From assembly GCF_029227915.1 (NCBI RefSeq), contig NC_079878.1:29291501-29355500 (forward strand): DNA of 64,000 bases, read 5' to 3'. Positions 11,897 to 23,574 of the stretch are shown piece after piece. The notes beneath the pieces were generated by a model. That model made no database searches. It worked only from the letters and a program-made list of their open reading frames with translations, and was not told where the DNA came from. The stretch is from Hydractinia symbiolongicarpus (lineage: Eukaryota; Cnidaria; Hydrozoa; Anthoathecata; Hydractiniidae). How positions within the stretch are numbered: position 1 is the stretch's first letter; each line of letters starts with the position of its first letter. The position numbers and the translations under genes are program-made.

Positions 11897-13960
11897 TTTT
11901 TCACCACTAAAACGCATGAGACTTGTAGTTTTCAAAAATGTTTTCATTTTTGATGAGACGCTGAATAAAAGATGTTTAATCGCCGGCAAACGAAAACCCG
12001 CGATTTCCCGTAAATACCGGACTCGGCCCGTATAGTCAAAAGTATACAGAGAAAGTACCCAGGGAGTAAACTCATTTCCCGAACGATTTTTTAAATTATT
12101 TTTTCACCACTAAAACGCATGAGACTTGTAGTTTTCAAAAATGTTTTCATTTTTGATGAGACGCTGAATAAAAGATGTTTAATCGCCGGCAAACGAAAAC
12201 CTGGGATTTCCCGTAAATCCCGGACTCGGCCCGTATAGTCAAAAGTATACAAAGAAAGTACCCAGGGAGTAAACTCATTTCCCGAACGATTTTTAAAATT
12301 ATTTTTTCACCACTAAAACGCATGAGACTTGTAGTTTTCAGGAATGTTTTCATTTTTGATGAGACGCTGAATAAAAGAAGTTTAATCGCCGGCAAACGAA
12401 AACCCGCGAATTCCCGTGAATCCCAAACTCGGCCTGTATAGTCAAAAGTATACAAAGAAAATACCCAGGGAGTAAACTCATTTCCAGAACGATTTTTTAA
12501 ATTATCTTTTCACCACTACAACACACGAGACTTGTAGTTTTCAAAAATGTTTTCATTTTTGATGAGACGCTGAATAAAAGAAGTTTAATCGCCGGCAAAC
12601 GAAAACCCGCGAATTCCCGTGAATCCCAAACTCGGCCTGTATAGTCAAAAGTATACAAAGAAAATACCCAGGGAGTAAACTCATTTCCCGAACGATTTTT
12701 TAAATTATTTTTTCACCACTAAAACGCATGAGACTTGTAGTTTTCAAAAATGTTTTCATTTTTGATGAGACGCTGAATAAAAGATGTTTAATCGCCGGCA
12801 AACGAAAACCTGGGATTTCCCGTAAATCCCGGACTCGGCCCGTATAGTCAAAAGTATACAAAGAAAGTACCCAGGGAGTAAACTCATTTCCCGAACGATT
12901 TTTAAAATTATTTTTTCACCACTAAAACGCATGAGACTTGTAGTTTTCAGGAATGTTTTCATTTTTGATGAGACGCTGAATAAAAGAAGTTTAATCGCCG
13001 GCAAACGAAAACCCGCGAATTCCCGTGAATCCCAAACTCGGCCTGTATAGTCAAAAGTATACAAAGAAAATACCCAGGGAGTAAACTCATTTCCAGAACG
13101 ATTTTTTAAATTATCTTTTCACCACTACAACACACGAGACTTGTAGTTTTCAAAAATGTTTTCATTTTTGATGAAACGCTGAATAAAAGATGTTTAATCG
13201 CCGGCAAACGAAAACCCGAGATTTCCCGTAAATTCTGGACTCGGCCCGTATAGTCAAATGTATACAAAGAACGTACCCAGGGAGTAAACTCATTTCCCGC
13301 ACGATTTTTTAAATTATTTTTTCACCACTAAAACGCATGAGACTTGTAGTTTTCAAAAATGTTTTCATTTTTTATGAGACGCTGAATAAAAGATGTTTAA
13401 TCGCCGGCAAACGAAAACCCGCGATTTCCCGTAAATCCCGGACTCGGCCCGTATAGTCAAAAGTATACAAAGAAAGTACCCAGGGAGTAAACTCAATTCC
13501 CGAACGATTTTTTAAATTATCTTTTCACCACTAAAACGCATGAGACATGTAGTTTTCAAAAATGTTTTCATTTTTGATGAGACGCTTAATGAAAGAAGTT
13601 TAATCGCCGGCAAACGAAAACCCGCGATTTCCCGTAAATCCTGGACTCGGCCCGTAGAGTCAAAAGTATACAAAGAACGTACCCAGGGAGTAAACTCATT
13701 TCCTGAACGATTTTTTAAATTATTTTTTACCACTAAAACGCATGAGACTTGTAGTTTTCAGGAATGTTTTCATTTTTGATGAGACGCTTAATGAAAGAAG
13801 TTTAATCGCCGGCAAACGAAAACCCGCGATTTTCCGTAAATCCCGGGCTTGCCCGTATAGTCGAATGTATACAAAGAGAGTACCCTGTGAGTAAACTCAT
13901 TTCTTGAACGATTTTTTAAATTATTTTTTCACCACTAAAACGCATGAGACTTGTAGTTTT
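11580..13960 (+). repeat. 12-monomer-scale HOR, copy A
   Basis: The stretch from GCGAATTCCCGTAAATCCCAAAC at about 11,590 matches about 14,028 onward at an offset of 2,434 bp, for example GATTTGCCG at 11,799 and 14,233. The offset falls to 2,028 bp by 13,512 versus 15,540 because copy A carries extra monomers. An internal 609-bp (3-monomer) duplication is present: 12,147-12,455 and 12,756-13,064 are near-identical, both with the rare AACCTGGGATTTCCCG and CGATTTTTAAAATTA variants. The first part overlaps the end of the preceding block because the blocks share monomers. Confidence 0.7.
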
Positions 13961-14013
13961 CAAAAATGTTTTCATTTTTGATGAGACTCTGAATAAAAGA
14001 AGTTTAATCGCCG

Positions 14014-15990
14014 GCAAACGAAAACCCGCGAATTCCCGTAAATCCCAAACTCGGCCCGTATAGTCAAAAGTATACAAAGAAAATACCCAGGGAGTAAACT
14101 CATTTCCAGAACGATTTTTTAAATTATCTTTTTACCACTAAAACGCATGAGACTTGTAGTTTTCAAAAATGTTTTCATTTTTGATGAGACGCTGAATAAA
14201 AGATGTTTAATCGCCGGCAAACGAAAACCCGCGATTTGCCGTAAATCCCGGACTCGGCCCGTATAGTCAAAAGTATACAAAGAAAGTACCCAGGGCGTAA
14301 ACTCATTTCCCGAACGATTTTTTAAATTATTTTTTCACCACTAAAACGCATGAGACTTGTAGTTTTCAAAAATGTTTTCATTTTTGATGAGACGCTGAAT
14401 AAAAGATGTTTAATCGCCGGCAAACCAAAACCCGCGATTTCCCGTAAATACCGGACTCGGCCCGTATAGTCAAAAGTATACAAAGAAAGTACCCAGGGAG
14501 TAAACTCATTTCCCGAACGATTTTTTAAATTATTTTTTCACCACTAAAACGCATGAGACTTGTAGTTTTCAAAAATGTTTTCATTTTTGATGAGACGCTG
14601 AATAAAAGATGTTTAATCGCCGGCAAACGAAAACCTGGGATTTCCCGTAAATCCCGGACTCGGCCCGTATAGTCAAAAGTATACAAAGAAAGTACCCAGG
14701 GAGTAAACTCATTTCCCGAACGATTTTTAAAATTATTTTTTCACCACTAAAACGCATGAGACTTGTAGTTTTCAGGAATGTTTTCATTTTTGATGAGACG
14801 CTGAATAAAAGAAGTTTAATCGCCGGCAAACGAAAACCCGCGAATTCCCGTGAATCCCAAACTCGGCCTGTATAGTCAAAAGTATACAAAGAAAATACCC
14901 AGGGAGTAAACTCATTTCCAGAACGATTTTTTAAATTATCTTTTCACCACTACAACACACGAGACTTGTAGTTTTCAAAAATGTTTTCATTTTTGATGAG
15001 ACGCTGAATAAAAGGAGTTTAATCGCCGGCAAACGAAAACCCGCGAATTCCCGTGAATCCCAAACTCGGCCTGTATAGTCAAAAGTATACAAAGAAAATA
15101 CCCAGGGAGTAAACTCATTTCCAGAACGATTTTTTAAATTATCTTTTCACCACTAAAACGCATGAGACATGTAGTTTTCAAAAATGTTTTCATTTTTGAT
15201 GAAACGCTGAATAAAAGATGTTTAATCGCCGGCAAACGAAAACCCGAGATTTCCCGTAAATCCTGGACTCGGCCCGTACAGTCAAATGTATACAAAGAAC
15301 GTACCCAGGGAGTAAACTCATTTCCCGCACGATTTTTTAAATTATTTTTTCACCACTAAAACGCATGAGACTTGTAGTTTTCAAAAATGTTTTCATTTTT
15401 GATGAGACGCTGAATAAAAGATGTTTAATCGCCGGCAAACGAAAACCCGCGATTTCCCGTAAATCCCGGACTCGGCCCGTATAGTCAAAAGTATACAAAG
15501 AAAGTACCCAGGGAGTAAACTCAATTCCCGAACCATTTTTTAAATTATCTTTTCACCACTAAAACGCATGAGACATGTAGTTTTCAAAAATGTTTTCATT
15601 TTTGATGAGACGCTTAATGAAAGAAGTTTAATCGCCGGCAAACGAAAACCCGCGATTTCCCGTAAATCCTGGACTCGGCCCTTAGAGTCAAAAGTATACA
15701 AAGAACGTACCCAGGGAGTAAACTCATTTCCTGAACGATTTTTTAAATTATTTTTTACCACTAAAACGCATGAGACTTGTAGTTTTCAGGAATGTTTTCA
15801 TTTTTGATGAGACGCTTAATGAAAGAAGTTTAATCGCCGGCAAACGAAAACCCGCGATTTTCCGTAAATCCCGGGCTTGCCCGTATAGTCGAATGTATAC
15901 AAAGAGAGTACCCTGTGAGTAAACTCATTTCTTGAACGATTTTTTAAATTATTTTTTCACCACTAAAACGCATGAGACTTGTAGTTTTTA
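14014..15990 (+). repeat. 12-monomer-scale HOR, copy B
   Basis: Copy B repeats copy A with only one copy of the 609-bp segment (14,581-14,889). The marker CTTGCCCGTATAG, which lacks one G, occurs at about 13,850 and about 15,877 and ties the two copies together. The later part, about 15,030-15,990, is itself partly repeated at about 16,040-17,000. Confidence 0.65.
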
Positions 15991-16039
15991 AAAATGTTTT
16001 CATTTTTGATGAGACGCTGAATAAAAGAAGTTTAATCGC

Positions 16040-17000
16040 CGGCAAACGAAAACCCGCGAATTCCCGTGAATCCCAAACTCGGCCTGTATAGTCAAAAGTA
16101 TACAAAGAAAATACCCAGGGAGTAAACTAATTTCCAGAACGATTTTTTAAATTATCTTTTCACCACTACAACACACGAGACTTGTAGTTTTCAAAAATGT
16201 TTTCATTTTTGATGAGACGCTGAATAAAAGAAGTTTAATCGCCGGCAAACCAAAACCCGCGAATTCCCGTGAATCCCAAACTCGGCCTGTATAGTCAAAA
16301 GTATACAAAGAAAATACCCAGGGAGTAAACTCATTTCCAGAACGATTTTTTAAATTATCTTTTCACCACTAAAACGCATGAGACATGTAGTTTTCAAAAA
16401 TGTTTTCATTTTTGATGAAACGCTGAATAAAAGATGTTTAATCGCCGGCAAACGAAAACCCGAGATTTCCCGTAAATCCTGGACTCGGCCCGTATAGTCA
16501 AATGTATACAAAGAACGTACCCAGGGAGTAAACTCATTTCCCGCACGATTTTTTAAATTATTTTTTCACCACTAAAACGCATGAGACTTGTAGTTTTCAA
16601 AAATGTTTTCATTTTTGATGAGACGCTGAATAAAAGATGTTTAATCGCCGGCAAACGAAAACCCGCGATTTCCCGTAAATCCTGGACTCGGCCCGTAGAG
16701 TCAAAAGTATACAAAGAACGTACCCAGGGAGTAAACTCATTTCCTGAACGATTTTTTAAATTATTTTTTACCACTAAAACGCATGACACTTGTAGTTTTC
16801 AGGAATGTTTTCATTTTTGATGAGACGCTTAATGAAAGAAGTTTAATCGCCGGCAAACGAAAACCCGCGATTTTCCGTAAATCCCGGGCTTGCCCGTATA
16901 GTCGAATGTATACAAAGAGAGTACCCTGTGAGTAAACTCATTTCTTGAACGATTTTTTAAATTATTTTTTCACCACTAAAACGCATGAGACTTGTAGTTT
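16040..17000 (+). repeat. 5-monomer repeat of 15.0-16.0 kb (offset 1,013 bp)
   Basis: The stretch 15,568-15,807 recurs at 16,581-16,820, including the TTTCCTGAACG variant and the single-base loss giving TTTTTTACCAC. The monomer starting near 16,640 appears chimeric. It begins like the GGACTCGG standard subtype and continues with the CCTGGACTCGGCCCGTAGAG subtype, so an exchange point may lie inside it. Confidence 0.55.
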
Positions 17001-17390
17001 TTAAAAATGTTTTCATTTTTGATGAGACGCTGAATAAAAGATGTTTAATCGCCGGCAAACAAAAACCCGCGATTTCCCGTAAATCCTGGACTCGGCCCGT
17101 ATAGTCAAATGTATACAAAGAAAATACCCAGGGAGTAAACTCATTTCCAGAACGATTTTTTAAATTATCTTTCCACCACTAAAACGCATGAGACATGTAG
17201 TTTTCAAAAATGTTTTCATTTTTGATGAGACGCTGAATAAAAGATGTTTAATCGCCGGCAAACGAAAACCCGCGATTTCCCGTAAATCCTGGACTCGGCC
17301 CGTATAGTCAAATGTATACAAAGAACGTACCCAGGGAGTAAACTCATTTCCCGAACGATTTTTTAAATTATCTTTTCACCACTAAAACGC
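17001..17390 (+). repeat. Satellite monomers between HOR blocks
   Basis: These are two monomers of the CATGAGACATG / CCTGGACTCGG subtype that is abundant at 33-41 kb. They connect the 5-monomer repeats on either side. No gene or foreign insertion is present. Confidence 0.6.
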
Positions 17391-19414
17391 ATGAGACATG
17401 TAGTTTTCAAAAATGTTTTCATTTTTGATGAGACGCTTAATGAAAGAAGTTTAATCGCCGGCAAACGAAAACCCGCGATTTCCCGTAAATCCTGGACTCG
17501 GCCCGTAGAGTCAAAAGTATACAAAGAAAGTACCCAGGGAGTAAACTCATTTCCCGAACGATTTTTTAAATTATTTTTTCACCACTAAAACGCATGAGAC
17601 TTGTAGTTTTCAGGAATGTTTTCATTTTTGATGAGACGCTTAATGAAAGAAGTTTAATCGCCGCCAAACGAAAACCCGCGATTTCCCGTAAATCCCGGGC
17701 TTGGCCTGTATAGTCGAATGTATACAAAGAAAGTACCCTGTGAGTAAACTCATTTCCCGAACGATTTTTTAAATCATTTTTTCACCACTAAAACGCATGC
17801 GACTTGTAGTTTTCAAAAATGGTTTCATTTTTGATGAGACGCTGAATATAAGAAGTTTAATCGCCGGCAAACAAAAACCTGCGATTTCCCGTAAATCCCG
17901 TGCTTGGCCCGTATAGTCGAGTACATACAAAGAAAGTACCCTGTGAGTAAACTCATTTCCAGAACGATTTTTTAAATTATCTTTTCACCACTAAAACGCA
18001 TGAGACTTGTAGTTTTCAAAAATGTTTTCATTTTTGATAAGACGCTGAATAAAGATGTTTAATCGCCGGCAAACCAAAACCCGCGATTTCCCGTAAATCC
18101 CGTGCTTGGCCCGTATAGTCGAGTACATACAAAGAAAGTAGCCTGTGAGTAAACTCATTTCCAGAACGATTTTTTAAATTATCTTTTCACCACTAAAACG
18201 CATGAGACTTGTAGTTTTCAAAAATGTTTTCATTTTTGATGAGACTCTGAATAAAAGAAGTTTAATCGCCGGCAAATGAAAACCCACGAATTCCCGTAAA
18301 TCCCGGGCTAGGCCCGTATAGTCGAATGTATACAAAGAAAGTACCCTGTGAGTAAACTCATTTCCCGAACGATTTTTTAAATTATTTTTTCACCACTAAA
18401 ACGCATGAGACTTGTAGTTTCCAAAAATGTTTTCATTTTTGATGAGACGCTTAATGAAAGAAGTTTAATCGCCGGCAAACGAAAACCCGCGATTTCCCGT
18501 AAATCCTGGACTCGGCCCGTAGAGTCAAAAGTATACAAAGAAAGTACCCAGGGAGTAAACTCATTTCCCGAACGATTTTTTAAATTATTTTTTCACCACT
18601 AAAACGCATGAGACTTGTAGTTTTCAGGAATGTTTTCATTTTTGATGAGACGCTTAATGAAAGAAGTTTAATCGCCGCCAAACGAAAACCCGCGATTTCC
18701 CGTAAATCCCGGGCTTGGCCTGTATAGTCGAATGTATACAAAGAAAGTACCCTGTGAGTAAACTCATTTCCCGAACGATTTTTTAAATCATTTTTTCACC
18801 ACTAAAACGCATGCGACTTGTAGTTTTCAAAAATGGTTTCATTTTTGATGAGACGCTGAATATAAGAAGTTTAATCGCCGGCAAACAAAAACCTGCGATT
18901 TCCCGTAAATCCCGTGCTTGGCCCGTATAGTCGAGTACATACAAAGAAAGTACCCTGTGAGTAAACTCATTTCCAGAACGATTTTTTAAATTATCTTTTC
19001 ACCACTAAAACGCATGAGACTTGTAGTTTTCAAAAATGTTTTCATTTTTGATAAGACGCTGAATAAAGATGTTTAATCGCCGGCAAACCAAAACCCGCGA
19101 TTTCCCGTAAATCCCGTGCTTGGCCCGTATAGTCGAGTACATACAAAGAAAGTAGCCTGTGAGTAAACTCATTTCCAGAACGATTTTTTAAATTATCTTT
19201 TCACCACTAAAACGCATGAGACTTGTAGTTTTCAAAAATGTTTTCATTTTTGATGAGACTCTGAATAAAAGAAGTTTAATCGCCGGCAAATGAAAACCCA
19301 CGAATTCCCGTAAATCCCGGGCTAGGCCCGTATAGTCGAATGTATACAAAGAAAGTACCCTGTGAGTAAACTCATTTCCCGAACGATTTTTTAAATTATT
19401 TTTTCACCACTAAA
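17391..19414 (+). repeat. 5-mer HOR, two copies of 1,014 bp
   Basis: The marker ATCGCCGCCAAACG lies at about 17,657 and about 18,671, 1,014 bp apart. The five monomers follow in the same order: GCCTGTATAGTCGAATG; CATGCGACTTG with AAATGGTTTC; GATAAGACGC with AATAAAGATG; AAGTAGCCTGTG; and GGCAAATGAAAACCCACG with CGGGCTAGGCC. The copies differ mainly near their starts (CATGTAG versus CTTGTAG). Several monomers are one base short (GAATAAAGATG), which explains 1,014 rather than 1,015. Confidence 0.85.
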
Positions 19415-19429
19415 ACGCATGAGACTGGT

Positions 19430-22400
19430 AGTTTCCAAAAATGGTTTCATTTTTGATGAGACGCTGAATATAAGAAGTTTAATCGCCGGCAAACAAAAAC
19501 CTGCGATTTCCCGTAAATCCCGTGCTTGGCCCGTATAGTCTAGTACATACAAAGAAAGTACCCTGTGAGTAAACTCATTTCCAGAACGATTTTTTAAATT
19601 ATCTTTTCACCACTAAAACGCATGAGACTTGTAGTTTTCAAAAATGTTTTCATTTTTGATAAGACGCTGAATAAAGATGTTTAATCGCTGGCAAACCAAA
19701 ACCCGCGATTTCCCGTAAATCCCGTGCTTGGCCCGTAAAGTCGAGTACATACAAAGAAAGTAGCCTGTGAGTAAACTCATTTCCAGAACGATTTTTTAAA
19801 TTATCTTTTCACCACTAAAACGCATGAGACTTGTAGTTTTCAAAAATGTTTTCATTTTTGATGAGACTCTGAATAAAAGAAGTTTAATCGCCGGCAAATG
19901 AAAACCCACGAATTCCCGTAAATCCCGGGCTTGGCCCGTATAGTCGAATGTATACAAAGAAAGTACCCTGTGAGTAAACTCATTTCCCGAACGATTTTTT
20001 AAATTATCTTTTCACCACTAAAACGCATGAGACTTGTAGTTTTCAAAAATATTTTCATTTTTGATAAGACGCTGAATAAAAGATGTTTAATCGCCGGCAA
20101 ACCAAAACCCGCGATTTCCCGTTATTCCCGGACTCGGCCCGTATAGTCAAAAGTATACAAAGAAAATACGCAGGGAGTAAACTCATTTCCAGAACGATTT
20201 TTTAAATTATCTTTTCACCACTAAAACGCATGAGACTTGTAGTTTTCAAAAATGTTTTCATTTTTGATGAGACGCTGAATAAAAGATGTTTAATCGCCGG
20301 CAAACGAAAACCCGCGATTTCCCGTAAATCCCGGACTCGGCCCGTATAGTCAAAAGTATACAAAGAAAGTACCCAGGGAGTAAACTCATTTCTCGAACGA
20401 TTTTTTAAATTACTTTTTCACCACTAAAACGTAGAGACTTGTAGTTTTCAAAAATGTTTTCATTTTTGATGAGACGCTGAATATAGGAAGTTTAATCGCT
20501 GGCAAACAAAAACCCGCGATTTCCCGTAAATCCCGTGCTTGGCCCGTATAGTCGAATGTATACAAAGAAAGTACCCTGTGAGTAAACTCATTTCCCGAAC
20601 GATTTTTTAAATTATTTTTTCACCACTAAAACGCATGAGACTTGTAGTTTCCAAAAATGGTTTCATTTTTGATGAGACGCTGAATATAAGAAGTTTAATC
20701 GCCGGCAAACAAAAACCTGCGATTTCCCGTAAATCCCGTGCTTGGCCCGTATAGTCGAGTACATACAAAGAAAGTACCCTGTGAGTAAACTCATTTCCAG
20801 AACGATTTTTTAAATTATCTTTTCACCACTAAAACGCATGAGACTTGTAGTTTTCAAAAATGTTTTCATTTTTGATAAGACGCTGAATAAAGATGTTTAA
20901 TCGCTGGCAAACCAAAACCCGCGATTTCCCGTAAATCCCGTGCTTGGCCCGTATAGTCGAGTACATACAAAGAAAGTAGCCTGTGAGTAAACTCATTTCC
21001 AGAACGATTTTTTAAATTATCTTTTCACCACTAAAACGCATGAGACTTGTAGTTTTCAAAAATGTTTTCATTTTTGATGAGACTCTGAATAAAAGAAGTT
21101 TAATCGCCGGCAAATGAAAACCCACGAATTCCCGTAAATCCCGGGCTTGGCCCGTATAGTCGGATGTATACAAAGAAAGTACCCTGTGAGTAAACTCATT
21201 TCCCGAACGATTTTTTAAATTATCTTTTCACCAATAAAACGCATGAGACTTGTAGTTTTCAAAAATATTTTCATTTTTGATAAGACGCTGAATAAAAGAT
21301 GTTTAATCGCCGGCAAACCAAAACCCGCGATTTCCCGTTATTCCCGGACTCGGCCCGTATAGTCAAAAGTATACAAAGAAAATACGCAGGGAGTAAACTC
21401 ATTTTTAGAACGATTTTTTAATTTATCTTTTCACCACTAAAACGCATGAAACTTGTAGTTTTCAAAAATGTTTTCATTTTTGATGAGACGCTGAATAAAA
21501 GAAGTTTAATCGCCGGCAAACAAAAACCTGCGATTTCCCGTAAATCCCGTGCTTGGCCCGTATAGTCGAGTACATACAAAGAAAGTACCCTGTGAGTAAA
21601 CTCATTTCCAGAACGATTTTTTAAATTATCTTTTCACCACTAAAACGTATGAGACTTGTAGTTTTTAAAAATGTTTTCATTTTTGATGAGAAGCGGAATA
21701 AAAGAAGTTTAATCGCCGGCAAACGAAAACCCGCGATTTCCCGTAAATCCCGGACTCGGCCCGTATAGTCAAAAGTATACAAAGAAAGTACCCTGCGAGT
21801 AAACTCATTTCCCAAACGATTTTTTAAATTATTTTTTCACCACTAAAACGCATGAGACTTGTAGTTTTCAAAAATGTTTTCATTTTTGATGAGACTCTGA
21901 ATAAAAGAATTTTAATCGCCGGCAAATGAAAACCCACGAATTCCCGTAAATCCCGGGCTTGGCCCGTATAGTCGAATGTATACAAAGAAAGTACCCTGTG
22001 AGTAAACTCATTTCCCGAACGATTTTTTAAATTATCTTTTCACCACTAAAACGCATGAGACTTGTAATTTTCAAAAATATTTTCATTTTTGATAAGACGC
22101 TGAATAAAAGATGTTTAATCGCCGGCAAACCAAAACCCGCGATTTCCCGTTTTTCCCGGACTCGGCCCGTATAGTCAAAAGTATACAAAGAAAATACGCA
22201 GGGAGTAAACTCATTTCCAGAACGATTTTTTAAATTATCTTTTCACCACTAAAACGCATGAGACTTGTAGTTTTCAAAAATGTTTTCATTTTTGATGAGA
22301 AGCTGAATAAAAGATGTTTAATCGCCGGCAAACGAAAACCCGCGATTTCCCGTAAATCCCGGACTCGGCCCGTATAGTCAAAAGTATACAAAGAAAGTAC

Positions 22401-23040
22401 CCAGGGAGTAAACTCATTTCTCGAACGATTTTTTAAATTACTTTTTCACCACTAAAACGTAGAGACTTGTAGTTTTCAAAAATGTTTTCATTTTTGATGA
22501 GACGCTGAATATAAGAAGTTTAATCGCTGGCAAACAAAAACCCGCGATTTCCTGTAAATCCCGTGCTTGGCCCGTATAGTCGAGTACATACAAAGAAAGT
22601 ACCCTGTGAGTAAACTCATTTTCAGAACGATTTTTTAATTTATCTTTTCACCACTAAAACGCATGAGACTTGTAGTTTTCAAAAATGTTTTCATTTTTGA
22701 TGAGACGCTGAATAAAAGAAGTTTAATCGCCGGCAAACAAAAACCCGCGATTTCCCGTAAATCCCGTGCTTGGCCCGTATAGTCGAGTACATACAAAGAA
22801 AGTACCCTGTGAGTAAACTCATTTCCAGAACGATTTTTTAAATTATCTTTTCACCACTAAAACGTATGAGACTTGTAGTTTTCAAAAATGTTTTCATTTT
22901 TGATGAGACGCGGAATAAAAGAAGTTTAATCGCCGGCAAACGAAAACCCGCGATTTCCCGTAAATCCCGGACTCGGCCCGTATAGTCAAAAGTATACAAA
23001 GAAAGTACCCTGCGAGTAAACTCATTTCCCAAACGATTTT
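19430..23040 (+). repeat. 6-mer HOR mosaic, about 1,214-1,217 bp period
   Basis: The AAATGGTTTC plus GAATATAAG monomer at about 19,440 recurs near 20,655, and the AAATATTTTC plus CCCGTTATTCCC monomer at about 20,050 recurs near 21,266. The stretch 21,621-21,815 recurs at 22,838-23,032 (1,217 bp). A rare base loss giving ACGTAGAGACTTG occurs at about 20,434 and 22,459. The order is broken by 3- and 4-monomer shifts, so this is a rearranged HOR. The block is repeated, rearranged, at 43.4-45.0 kb. Confidence 0.65.
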
Positions 23041-23574
23041 TTAAATTATTTTTTCACCACTAAAACGCATGAGACTTGTAGTTTTCAAAAATTTTTACAT
23101 TTTTGATGAGACGCTGAATAAAAGATGTTTAATCGCCTGCAAACGAAAACCCGCGATTTCCCGTAAATCCCGGACTCGGCCCGTATAGTCAAAAGTATAC
23201 AAATAAAGTACCCAGGGAGTAAACTCATTTCCCGAACGATTTTTTAAATTATTTTTTCACCACTTAAACGTATGAGACTTGTAGTTTTCAAAAATGTTTT
23301 CATTTTTGATGAGACTCTGAATAAAAGAATTTAATCGCCGGCAAACGAAAACTCGCGATTTCCCGTAAATCCCGGACTCGGCCCGTATAGTCAAAAGTAT
23401 ACAAAGAAAGTAACCTGCGAGTAAACTCATATGCAGAACGATTTTTTAAATTATCTTTTCACCACTAAAACGCATGAGACTTGTAGTTTTCAAAAATGTT
23501 TTCATTTTTGATGAGACTCTGAATAAAAGAAGTTTAATCGCCGGCAAACGAAAACCCGAAAATTCCCGTAAATC
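23041..23574 (+). repeat. Linker monomers with unique CATATGCAGAACG variant
   Basis: These are satellite monomers that include the CATATGCAGAACG subtype at about 23,429. That subtype reappears only near 44,960 and 45,770. One monomer has AAATTTTTACATTTTTGA, which damages the inverted repeat. No gene is present. Confidence 0.6.
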
